A DNA stretch of 6,733 bases from Phycisphaeraceae bacterium (GTDB taxonomy: Bacteria > Planctomycetota > Phycisphaerae > Phycisphaerales > Phycisphaeraceae): contig JAJDCT010000034.1 of assembly GCA_029260695.1 (NCBI GenBank), positions 1-6,733 of the forward strand, read 5' to 3'. Both the position numbers and the translations under genes were made by a program. Position 1 is the first letter of the stretch, and every line of letters begins with the position of its first letter. Of the stretch, positions 1 to 5,546 are shown piece by piece. The notes below the pieces were generated by a model that was not told the DNA's origin, searched no databases, and saw nothing but the letters and a program-made list of their open reading frames with translations.

Positions 1-279
1 GTTGGGCGAGTCGATCTCTTCCTTGGTCACTTCCCAGAGCGATTCGTCGTAAGCCGCGAAGTGCTTCTCGATGCGGTAGGCGTCGTAGCCGCCTGGGTCC
101 ATCCACAACACGACGGGCGTGCCGGTATGGAAAAACTGCCCGGCCACCACGATCTCATCGCCGGTACGCTTCTCATGGGAACCGGACATCGGCCTGGCGA
201 TACCGCAGCCTGCGAGCAAAACAGTCGCGGAGATGAGCATGACGGCCAGCAGAAGATTGTGAGATCGGGATATCAACAT
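1..279 (-). CDS. Lipoprotein N-terminus, probable planctomycetal N-acetylmuramoyl-L-alanine amidase (partial)
   Basis: This is the 5' end of a minus-strand gene that leaves the window at its left edge; 93 codons are visible. The ATG at 279-277 is preceded by AAGGAG (292-287) at a 7-base spacing, which fixes the start. Residues 1-25 form a lipoprotein signal peptide: a short n-region with one arginine, a hydrophobic core, and a lipobox LLAGC with Cys25 as the lipidation site. The mature part contains GDEIVVAGQFFHTGTPVVLW and then DPGGYDAYR (about residues 61-69). From memory, this stretch resembles the segment before the Amidase_2 domain in planctomycetal N-acetylmuramoyl-L-alanine amidases, which cleave the bond between muramic acid and the stem peptide. 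The catalytic domain with its zinc ligands would lie outside the window, so the function is a family-resemblance inference. The lipoprotein assignment is much firmer than the amidase assignment. Confidence 0.75.
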   Translation of the reverse strand, partial: MLISRSHNLLLAVMLISATVLLAGCGIARPMSGSHEKRTGDEIVVAGQFFHTGTPVVLWMDPGGYDAYRIEKHFAAYDESLWEVTKEEIDSPN

Positions 280-286
280 GAGCGGA

Positions 287-292
287 CTCCTT
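287..292 (-). promoter_or_regulatory. Ribosome binding site of the partial lipoprotein gene
   Basis: Minus-strand AAGGAG sits 7 bases before the ATG at 279. It decides the start of the partial lipoprotein. Its first two bases also belong to the inverted repeat arm CAAGCAA (297-291 on this strand), so pairing of that arm in the mRNA would touch the site. Confidence 0.8.
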
Positions 293-306
293 GCTTGTGT
301 GATCCC

Positions 307-328
307 CCGATTATTGCGAAATAATCGG
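307..328. promoter_or_regulatory. Perfect 9-bp inverted repeat with 4-base centre, possible operator or leader hairpin
   Basis: CCGATTATT (307-315) and AATAATCGG (320-328) are exact reverse complements around GCGA. The dyad lies 15 bases upstream of the Shine-Dalgarno of the minus-strand lipoprotein gene. No T-tract follows it on either strand, so it is not a standard terminator. A second pair, TTGCTTG (291-297) and CAAGCAA (331-337), flanks it and is offset by 3.5 bases in its centre. It could bind a dimeric repressor, since it overlaps a possible promoter, or it could fold as an RNA hairpin. Confidence 0.55.
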
Positions 329-337
329 AGCAAGCAA
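310..337 (-). promoter_or_regulatory. Possible sigma70-like promoter of the lipoprotein gene
   Basis: On the minus strand, TTGCTT (337-332) and AATAAT (315-310) are separated by 16 bases. The -10 matches TATAAT at five of six positions; the -35 matches TTGACA at only three. If used, transcription would begin near 303, giving a leader of about 24 bases, and the 307-328 dyad would cover the spacer and -10. The assignment is tentative. Confidence 0.3.
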
Positions 338-426
338 ACTCGGGAGGCCGTATTTGGGGGTCACCCCTGCCAATCCTTTTCAACAGGTCAGCCACGGCAG
401 ACCCACAAAAGATTGTGTAGAGGCAT

Positions 427-460
427 AAAAAAACACCCCGACCGATGAAGGCCGGGGTGT
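427..460 (-). terminator. Rho-independent terminator after the minus-strand PEP-CTERM gene
   Basis: On the minus strand an 11-bp stem (460-450 with 443-433, a six-base loop) is followed by seven T residues (433-427, the first shared with the stem foot). The one non-Watson-Crick position is a G-U pair in minus-strand RNA but an A-C mismatch in plus-strand RNA, which supports the minus orientation. It starts 35 bases after the TGA at 498-496 and separates that gene from the downstream lipoprotein gene, so the two should be independent transcripts. Confidence 0.9.
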
Positions 461-495
461 CGGGTTATTCAATTTTACTCACCCGGTCTTCGGAT

Positions 496-1170
496 TCAGC
501 GGCGTTTACGGCTAAGCATCGCCAGACCACCGAGGCCCATCAGGCCCAGGGTCGCAGGTTCGGGGACGATCTCGAACACCACGCCGGCGGTACGGACACC
601 GACGAAGTCTGGGGTAGTCGAAGGCGTAATGGTGAGGGTGACAGGCTGGCTGGCGTCGGTGATCGTGATCTGCCCGACGAGTTCCCACAGGCCGATACCC
701 AAGCCCGTGACAAGGGAAGCCACGTTCTGGTCGTAGCTGTTTGTCACATCGGTAATCGAGTCACCGTCCACATCGATGTTGTAGATAGCCGGCATACCGC
801 CGTTGTTGGCCGATTGGGGGTAGGTCAGGTAGACGTTGTAGACCCCAGCCGTGCCGCCGGTAGCGCCGGTTGCGGCAAGACCTGCGTTGCTGTTGAGGGG
901 CTGCCCCACACCGAAGACGGTGTTGTCTATGTCAGCGCTGGGTGTGTAGGTGTAGATGTAATCTGCACCGCCGAAGACCGATGCAGCGCCGGACGTGAGA
1001 CCGGGGGCCGCCAAGGTGCCAGCACCCGCGGCGGTGGAACTACCGGTCCCGTTGGTTGCAAAGAAGTTACCCGAGGCTTTGCCGTTGGGTTCGATCATGA
1101 ACGCCCCCTGTGCCGAAGTAGCCACCACCATAACAGCGGCGCAACCGAGTCCTGCAATTGCTTTCTTCAT
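496..1170 (-). CDS. Small secreted PEP-CTERM protein of unknown function
   Basis: This 224-residue protein has a clear signal peptide at residues 1-23 (MKK, a hydrophobic core rich in Ala and Val, and a likely cut near AQGA). The C-terminus carries a PEP-CTERM signal: VPEPATLG from residue 202, a short hydrophobic stretch, then SRKRR. PEP-CTERM proteins are exported and processed at the cell surface by exosortase. The mature region is rich in Gly, Ala, Thr and Ser, looks beta-rich, and holds no enzyme motif that I recognise. An acidic DVDGDSITD stretch (133-141) resembles a calcium-binding loop but stands alone. The start at 1170 is preferred because AGGAGG lies 6 bases upstream; the frame stays open to 1266 but has no comparable site there. 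A terminator follows at 460-427, so the gene appears monocistronic. A structural or matrix role is possible but unproven. Confidence 0.88.
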   Translation of the reverse strand: MKKAIAGLGCAAVMVVATSAQGAFMIEPNGKASGNFFATNGTGSSTAAGAGTLAAPGLTSGAASVFGGADYIYTYTPSADIDNTVFGVGQPLNSNAGLAATGATGGTAGVYNVYLTYPQSANNGGMPAIYNIDVDGDSITDVTNSYDQNVASLVTGLGIGLWELVGQITITDASQPVTLTITPSTTPDFVGVRTAGVVFEIVPEPATLGLMGLGGLAMLSRKRR

Positions 1171-1176
1171 AACTCT

Positions 1177-1182
1177 CCTCCT
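1177..1182 (-). promoter_or_regulatory. Strong ribosome binding site fixing the start of the small PEP-CTERM gene
   Basis: Minus-strand AGGAGG lies 6 bases before the ATG at 1170-1168. It rules in favour of the internal methionine over the 32-residue longer open frame that starts at 1266. Confidence 0.88.
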
Positions 1183-1292
1183 AAAAAAACGTGATGTAAA
1201 CCATTGATTGGCGATACTGACTGACAAAATTCCGGGATTTCGTCTTGAAGATGGATTCTTCACCACCTTCCGGAGTCAATCCCCACTACAGT

Positions 1293-1323
1293 ATTATATA
1301 ACCTCATGAAGACCCGTTTGCAA
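1293..1323 (-). promoter_or_regulatory. Probable promoter of the small PEP-CTERM gene
   Basis: On the minus strand, TTGCAA (1323-1318) is followed after 19 bases by TATAAT (1298-1293); taking the overlapping TATATA (1300-1295) as the -10 gives 17 bases. The box sits in AT-rich DNA upstream of the gene and would give a leader of about 115 bases. The -10 is a perfect consensus; the -35 is partial. Confidence 0.45.
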
Positions 1324-1421
1324 GAGCTTTGATGCTCTAGAGAAATAAATATCAGTAATTCCTAGTTCTCACAGCTATAATCGCCTTGAATTCCTCCTAT
1401 TTTACCGCGCCGTCAATATTC

Positions 1422-1437
1422 AGAGATTTAAATCTCT
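1422..1437. repeat. Perfect 16-bp palindrome, possible operator
   Basis: AGAGATTTAAATCTCT equals its own reverse complement with no spacer. It lies between the divergent genes, about 160 bases upstream of the SpoIID-domain start and about 100 bases outside the minus-strand -35 candidate. A DNA palindrome of this length without a loop suits a dimeric regulator better than an RNA hairpin. It could also be chance in AT-rich DNA. Confidence 0.4.
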
Positions 1438-1494
1438 ATATGTGCCCTGGGTGGCTTATAGGCCTTGATCAGGTAGTCAATTGGCAACTGGTTC

Positions 1495-1500
1495 TATAAT
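1495..1500 (+). promoter_or_regulatory. Possible -10 box for the SpoIID-domain gene
   Basis: A perfect TATAAT lies about 100 bases before the ATG at 1599. No good -35 is found at 15 to 19 bases; the nearest resemblance, TTGATC at 1465-1470, is 24 bases away. It may depend on an activator or may not be a promoter. Confidence 0.3.
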
Positions 1501-1598
1501 TAATGTGGCAATTTCGGCAGGCTATGGTACCCTCCGTGATAGGATAGGCGGGGGTATTCAAGCGGGGCCACGACGCTAAATGCTAAATGGAGTAGATC

Positions 1599-3224
1599 AT
1601 GGCAGGATCGGGCGCACCGACACCGGGCTGCATGGCAGGTCCGCGGGTCAAACAGAGAAACGTTATTTGCTGGCCGATCGTGGCCATCGGGTTGCTCGTG
1701 TTCGCCACGAATCAGGCCCACGCCGCGTTTGACCAGCTCGAAACCATCAAAGTCTGGGGCTTTGGCGATGTCCCCACCGAGACAGACTACGTCCCCAATG
1801 TCGTATTCTCCGAGAACGGCGGCGCCAGCTTCGAGGCGCTCAAGGCCCAGGCCGTCGCCGCGCGGACCTTCGCCTACTACAAGATCCGCCTCGGCGGCTC
1901 GATCCAGAACGGCACGCAAGACCAGGTCTACCACACCGACCGCGGCTGGGCCCGGCAGGTCCACTTCGATGCGACCGATGCGACCGAGGGCGAGATCCTT
2001 TCGATCAGAAACTTCAGCGACCTGGACATCCTGATCGCCTCCTTCTACGTCGCCGGCGCGATCCCTTCGGGCCCCACGCCTGTCCCTAACCCCTTCGACT
2101 CCGACCCGACCGACACCGAAAAGTGGGTCACACACACCTACCCCACCGGCGTGATCGGTGGAGACAACCCCGGCACCCCCCTGGGCTTCATCGGCACCCC
2201 CACCAACCCCAATTGGCCCAACCGCGGCGCTAAGAGCCAGAACGGCGCCAACTTCATGGGCCAGCAAGGCACCAGCTACGTCGACATCCTCAAATACTAC
2301 TACGGTGCCGATATCCAACTCGAAACCGTCGCACCCACTGCCGAACAACCGCCGCTACAACACCTCAAGACCCTGACCGACTTCGAGTTGAACGACGGCT
2401 ACTTCGGCAACACCACCGGCTTTTCCAACAACAACCTCAATCTCGGCCCCGCCACCGCCACGCAACGCGCCTCCTCAGACGCGCACGACGGATCGTTTGG
2501 CCAACGCATCGATATCGACCTCGACGAATCATCAGGATCTTCGTTCCTCTTCCACCACGTGGCAGGCACAGAACTCGCCGGACCAGGCGACATGTTCACC
2601 GGCAAACGCGAAGCCAACCTAGCCATGCAGCCACTGGGTTCGATCGGGTTCTGGCTCATGACCGAATCCACAGACCTCACCGTCGGCCTCACACTCGACG
2701 ACGACGGCGACGGCACGGAGCAGGGCCTCTTCCAAAACATCGCCGCGGACGGGCAGTGGCATAAGTACGAATGGTCTCTCGAAGACCCCTCCCTCTGGTC
2801 TTCCGCATCCTTCGACAGCGGCGACGGCATCCTCGGCGAGTCGTTCTCACTCGACTCGATCGTCTTCTCGGGCAACCAGGACAGCCTCGTCTTCCTCGAC
2901 GACATCTTCTACCAGCCACCCGCATTCGGACCACCTTCGCCCCTCATCGGGGACATCGACGGCGACGGGTTCGTCGGCATTACCGACCTGAATATCGTCC
3001 TGGCAAACTGGAACCAACTCGTACCCAAAGGCGACGCGTCCCGGGGCGATATAGCCGGTATCGGCGACGGGTTCGTCGGCATCGACGACCTGAACGTAGT
3101 GCTGGGCAATTGGAACGCCAGCGCCCAACCCCCCGGCGGATTGGCTGCATTGGTGCCTGAGCCCGGGACCTCCCTGCTCGCGTCACTTGCCTTCACCCTT
3201 CTGCTTCGACGCCGATCGGTATAA
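1599..3224 (+). CDS. Secreted SpoIID/LytB-domain protein with dockerin-like repeats and PEP-CTERM
   Basis: The 541-residue product has a signal peptide with a long n-region (hydrophobic core about 25-39, likely cut after AHA at 40-42). Residues 50-243 match the SpoIID/LytB domain: DYVPNVVFSE (63-72), ALKAQAVAARTFAYYK (80-95), and a closing part with SQNGA, a Gly-rich turn and DILKYYYGADI (229-239). SpoIID in Bacillus is a lytic transglycosylase that acts on peptidoglycan strands lacking stem peptides; Glu72 aligns with its catalytic glutamate in SE. The family GHG before the SQ motif is replaced here by NRG. Residues 258-438 look like a beta-sandwich, perhaps carbohydrate-binding (DFELNDG at the start, FLDDIFYQ at the end). 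Two dockerin-like EF-hand repeats (451-506) and a PEP-CTERM signal (VPEPGTS from 519, ending RRRSV) follow. GGAG six bases before the ATG supports this start over Met12. The next gene begins 42 bases downstream, so co-transcription is likely. Confidence 0.88.
   Translation: MAGSGAPTPGCMAGPRVKQRNVICWPIVAIGLLVFATNQAHAAFDQLETIKVWGFGDVPTETDYVPNVVFSENGGASFEALKAQAVAARTFAYYKIRLGGSIQNGTQDQVYHTDRGWARQVHFDATDATEGEILSIRNFSDLDILIASFYVAGAIPSGPTPVPNPFDSDPTDTEKWVTHTYPTGVIGGDNPGTPLGFIGTPTNPNWPNRGAKSQNGANFMGQQGTSYVDILKYYYGADIQLETVAPTAEQPPLQHLKTLTDFELNDGYFGNTTGFSNNNLNLGPATATQRASSDAHDGSFGQRIDIDLDESSGSSFLFHHVAGTELAGPGDMFTGKREANLAMQPLGSIGFWLMTESTDLTVGLTLDDDGDGTEQGLFQNIAADGQWHKYEWSLEDPSLWSSASFDSGDGILGESFSLDSIVFSGNQDSLVFLDDIFYQPPAFGPPSPLIGDIDGDGFVGITDLNIVLANWNQLVPKGDASRGDIAGIGDGFVGIDDLNVVLGNWNASAQPPGGLAALVPEPGTSLLASLAFTLLLRRRSV
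2949..3116 (+). repeat. Coding repeat: paired dockerin-like EF-hand motifs in the SpoIID-domain protein
   Basis: Two copies encode DGDGFVGITDLN and GIGDGFVGIDDLN, each followed by a short helix ending in NWN. At the DNA level, GGCGACGGGTTCGTCGGC occurs in both. The first copy keeps Asp at loop positions 1, 3, 5 and 12. The second keeps only positions 5 and 12 in the usual register, because two extra residues appear in GDIAGIGDG. Such pairs in dockerins bind calcium and may dock on partner domains. Confidence 0.8.
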
Positions 3225-3266
3225 TAGTGGTGTCACCTCGAACGGACTGGGAGATTGAATCCGACG

Positions 3267-4775
3267 ATGGCTCGACCTGGGCTTATACCGTGGCTTTTCA
3301 GGCAGGCGCTCGCGCTGGGGCTGCTGGGCTGTGTGTCCGCACACCCGGCCTTGGCCATCAACACCCCCCCGCCGTTCAACGCCAGCGACACCGCCGCCGG
3401 TGATATGTTCGGCTACTCCGTCTCCATCAGCGGGACCACCACCGTCATCGGGGCACGCCTGGATGACACCGACGCCGGGATCAACACCGGTTCGGCGTAT
3501 CTATTCGACGCCAAGACCGGCACACAGAGCTTCAAACTGACGGCCGACGACGCCGAGCCCAACGACTTCTTCGGCCGATCTGTCGCGGTCAGCGCAACGA
3601 CCGCACTCATCGGCGCCGCCATGAACGACGACGCAGGCACAGACTCCGGGGCAGCCTATATCTTCGACACGTCCACCGGCATACAACTCCATAAACTCAC
3701 CGCCGACGACGCCGCGACCAGCGATCACTTCGGCCACGCGGTCGCGGTCACCGGCAATACCGCCGTCGTCGCCGCGCCCTGGGAAGACCAAGCGGGCACC
3801 AACGCCGGGGCCGTCTATGCCTTCAACACCTCAACCGGGGCGCAGCTTCACAAACTCACCGCACTGGACCCGGGCGCCGGCGACCTCTTTGGATTCTCAC
3901 TTGCCGCAGAGGGCAACCTCGCCCTGGTCGGCGCGATGTCCGACGACGCCGGCACCGACTCGGGGGCGGCCTACCTCTTCGACACCACGACCGGCACGCA
4001 GCTCCATAAATTCACCGCTTCCGACGCCGACGCGGACGACAAGTTTGGCTCGGTCGCGCTCGCCAGCGGCCTCGCACTCATCGGGGCCCCCGGAAGCGAC
4101 AGCGCGGTGCAGGACGCCGGCGCGGCCTACCTCTTCGACGTGAATACCGGCGAAGAGCTATTCATACTCACCGCCTCCGATGCCGCCACAGACAGCCGCT
4201 TTGGCTTCTCCGTCGCACTCAGTGGCAACCTCGCCCTCATCGGCGCCTACGGCGACAGCAACGACACCGGCGCGATCTACGGCTTCGACGCCTTCACCGG
4301 CAACGAGCTGTTCAAATTCACTCCCACCGAAGCCCAACCCGGCGACGCCTTCGGCTTCTCCGTCGCATTAAGCGGACTGACCGCAATCATCGGCTCACCC
4401 CTATATCCCACACCCGGAGCCCCCGGTTCCCCCGGCTCCAGCGCCGGCTCGGCCTACCTCTTCGACCTGCCGCCCCCACCCCAGCCGATCCTTGGCGACC
4501 TCAACCACGACGGCTTCGTCGGCATCGAGGACCTGAACTTCCTGCTCCTGCATTGGAACGAAAACGCCGGCTTCCGTCAGGATCAGGCCGGAGACATCTC
4601 AGGCGACGGGTTCGTCGGTATCGACGACCTGAACTTCATGCTGACTAACTGGAACCAGGGCGTCCCCCCGCCCGGTGCTGTAAACATCCCCGAGCCGACA
4701 TCGGCAGCTTGCTTCTTGGGACTAGTGCTGGTGTACCGGATGGCCAAACGAACCGGATCACCATCCCGGTCGTAA
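3267..4775 (+). CDS. Secreted seven-repeat FG-GAP beta-propeller with dockerin-like repeats and PEP-CTERM
   Basis: The 502-residue product carries a signal peptide (about 1-30, hydrophobic core then AHPALA). Residues 36-402 contain seven repeats of about 52 residues. Each has an FG motif (near 48, 102, 155, 208, 260, 312 and 363), then an alternating hydrophobic strand, a loop with Gly and Asp, and AYLFDxxTG. This fits FG-GAP repeats, which usually fold as a seven-bladed beta-propeller and often mediate surface binding. The linker PPPPQP leads to two dockerin-like repeats (409-463) and a C-terminal PEP motif (IPEPTS, 474-479) with a hydrophobic stretch and an unusually long basic tail. The ATG at 3267 is chosen; GGGAG lies 13 bases upstream, a long spacing. 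An in-frame TTG at 3255 is only one base from that site. It probably shares a transcript with the SpoIID-domain gene. No catalytic motif is visible; adhesion or scaffolding is an inference. Confidence 0.88.
   Translation: MARPGLIPWLFRQALALGLLGCVSAHPALAINTPPPFNASDTAAGDMFGYSVSISGTTTVIGARLDDTDAGINTGSAYLFDAKTGTQSFKLTADDAEPNDFFGRSVAVSATTALIGAAMNDDAGTDSGAAYIFDTSTGIQLHKLTADDAATSDHFGHAVAVTGNTAVVAAPWEDQAGTNAGAVYAFNTSTGAQLHKLTALDPGAGDLFGFSLAAEGNLALVGAMSDDAGTDSGAAYLFDTTTGTQLHKFTASDADADDKFGSVALASGLALIGAPGSDSAVQDAGAAYLFDVNTGEELFILTASDAATDSRFGFSVALSGNLALIGAYGDSNDTGAIYGFDAFTGNELFKFTPTEAQPGDAFGFSVALSGLTAIIGSPLYPTPGAPGSPGSSAGSAYLFDLPPPPQPILGDLNHDGFVGIEDLNFLLLHWNENAGFRQDQAGDISGDGFVGIDDLNFMLTNWNQGVPPPGAVNIPEPTSAACFLGLVLVYRMAKRTGSPSRS
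4491..4655 (+). repeat. Coding repeat: paired dockerin-like EF-hand motifs in the FG-GAP protein
   Basis: The copies encode DLNHDGFVGIEDLN and DISGDGFVGIDDLN, each followed by a helix ending in a WN pair. Loop position 3 is Asn in the first and Ser in the second; positions 1, 5 and 12 are Asp in both. They closely match the pair in the preceding gene, including the DNA stretch GGCGACGGGTTCGTCGG. Confidence 0.8.
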
Positions 4776-4826
4776 ACATCGCCATCGGGCAAGCACTTCA
4801 AGTCAAAAGACTCAAAGGGACCAGCG

Positions 4827-5417
4827 ATGAAACTGACCGCCAATATCGTCCTGTTACTGGCATGTGTGGCGTCTATCACCGCTATCGGGCTGAGTGTTTA
4901 TCCCGGTGTCTTGCGTGACCTGCTGTTCATGCTCTTGCTCACCTCTGTCATCTGGCTGCCTGTGTGCGCGATCGCGGGCGTGGTCTGGCTGGTCATGATG
5001 CTCAGGAGCAGAGTCAGGTTTATCCAATGGCCGTGGATCAGGTACGGGCTGGCCGGCGTCATCCTGATGTCCACGTTCGTTCTTCTGCGGTATTACGTCC
5101 CGCGCCGGTTGGCGTTCATGGCTTCACTTCCTAAGTTTGAGGCACTGGTGGCGCAGGCACCGGTACATGAATACGGCGGCACCCCGTTGAACCAGCGCCT
5201 GGGTGTCTTCATGGTGGAGGACTACGCGGCTGATGTGCGCGGCGGGGTCTACTTCCGTGTCTACCAGGGCAACGACGGGATCGGGCCGGACATCATGACC
5301 TACGGATTCACCCATCGGCCCAACCGCTCGGGCACACCCTACGGCGCGTCGGGGTACAAGCTCTACCGCCTGGGCAGCGGCTGGTACTGGTTCCACGCCT
5401 CGGATGACTGGTATTGA
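4827..5417 (+). CDS. Small three-helix membrane protein of unknown function
   Basis: I do not recognise a named family for this 196-residue protein. Three hydrophobic segments are visible, about residues 5-25, 31-58 and 72-90, the last followed by positively charged VPRR. The remaining 100 residues form a soluble domain with a dense, ordered-looking C-terminal half: RGGVYFRVYQG (138-148), MTYGFTHRPN (157-166), GTPYGASGYKLYRLGSGWYW (169-188) and an ending in SDDWY. The pattern of aromatic and glycine residues suggests a small beta-rich domain. By charge, with RSR and R between the second and third helices on the inside, this domain would face outward, but that is a guess. AAGGGA six bases before the ATG supports the start. 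It follows the FG-GAP gene by 51 bases on the same strand, so it could belong to that transcript; no terminator is seen between them. Confidence 0.8.
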   Translation: MKLTANIVLLLACVASITAIGLSVYPGVLRDLLFMLLLTSVIWLPVCAIAGVVWLVMMLRSRVRFIQWPWIRYGLAGVILMSTFVLLRYYVPRRLAFMASLPKFEALVAQAPVHEYGGTPLNQRLGVFMVEDYAADVRGGVYFRVYQGNDGIGPDIMTYGFTHRPNRSGTPYGASGYKLYRLGSGWYWFHASDDWY

Positions 5418-5461
5418 GCCCGCCGACTCATACTCGATAAACCACCCCACACGGCTGGTGA

Positions 5462-5491
5462 TTAACACGCCCCGGGCGATTGTTATATAAT
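5462..5491 (+). promoter_or_regulatory. Probable sigma70-like promoter of the GHL10 lipoprotein gene
   Basis: TTAACA (5462-5467) matches the -35 consensus at five of six positions, and TATAAT (5486-5491) is a perfect -10 at 18 bases. The spacer is GC-rich apart from the bases next to the -10. Transcription would start near 5498, leaving a leader of about 49 bases before the ATG at 5547. It is the best promoter match in the window and suggests the lipoprotein gene is transcribed separately from the genes before it. Confidence 0.6.
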
Positions 5492-5546
5492 CTCTGCCTC
5501 GTCTATATCGCGTCTCGTTGCATCGACTAAAACAGGGTAACACACG

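Larger units (their letters stand above)
1171..1598. other. AT-rich divergent intergenic region without a gene
   Basis: This 428-base stretch separates the minus-strand PEP-CTERM gene from the plus-strand SpoIID-domain gene. It is visibly richer in A and T than the flanking coding DNA. It holds the minus-strand promoter candidate near 1293-1323, plus-strand TATAAT boxes at 1376-1381 and 1495-1500, and a 16-bp palindrome at 1422-1437. I see no convincing small gene or structured RNA. Open frames crossing it are antisense or N-terminal extensions of the flanking genes. Confidence 0.75.

Noticed and set aside
445..1194. Plus-strand open frame of 249 codons across the small PEP-CTERM gene
   Set aside because: It starts inside the terminator and lies antisense to a gene with signal peptide, PEP-CTERM and strong ribosome binding site. 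The protein has no recognisable motif.
1171..1266. A 32-residue N-terminal extension of the small PEP-CTERM protein
   Set aside because: It would bury the signal peptide behind an unrelated stretch, and AGGAGG sits directly before the internal ATG at 1170.
1528..1556. Seven-base-pair stem (TACCCTC with GGGGGTA) in the leader of the SpoIID-domain gene
   Set aside because: It has a 15-base loop and one G-U pair; stems this weak are expected by chance.
1500..2348. Minus-strand open frame of 282 codons
   Set aside because: It is antisense to the SpoIID-domain coding region and is explained by GC-rich codon bias. No domain or start signal is seen.
3220..3225. TATAAT overlapping the stop codon of the SpoIID-domain gene as a promoter for the FG-GAP gene
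   Set aside because: No -35-like sequence lies at a workable distance, and the match is in part forced by the coding sequence and stop codon.
3255..3257. TTG as start of the FG-GAP protein
   Set aside because: The GGGAG is only one base away, too close. The ATG at 3267 begins a typical signal peptide, although its own spacing of 13 bases is long.
3400..4460. Tandem repeats as a possible non-coding array
   Set aside because: The periodicity of about 156 bases follows the FG-GAP propeller blades in one continuous reading frame, so it is a coding repeat and not CRISPR or satellite DNA.
2949..4655. Cellulosome-like assembly based on the dockerin-like repeats
   Set aside because: No cohesin domain or scaffoldin is in the window, and such repeats are frequent in planctomycetal surface proteins without any known cellulosome.
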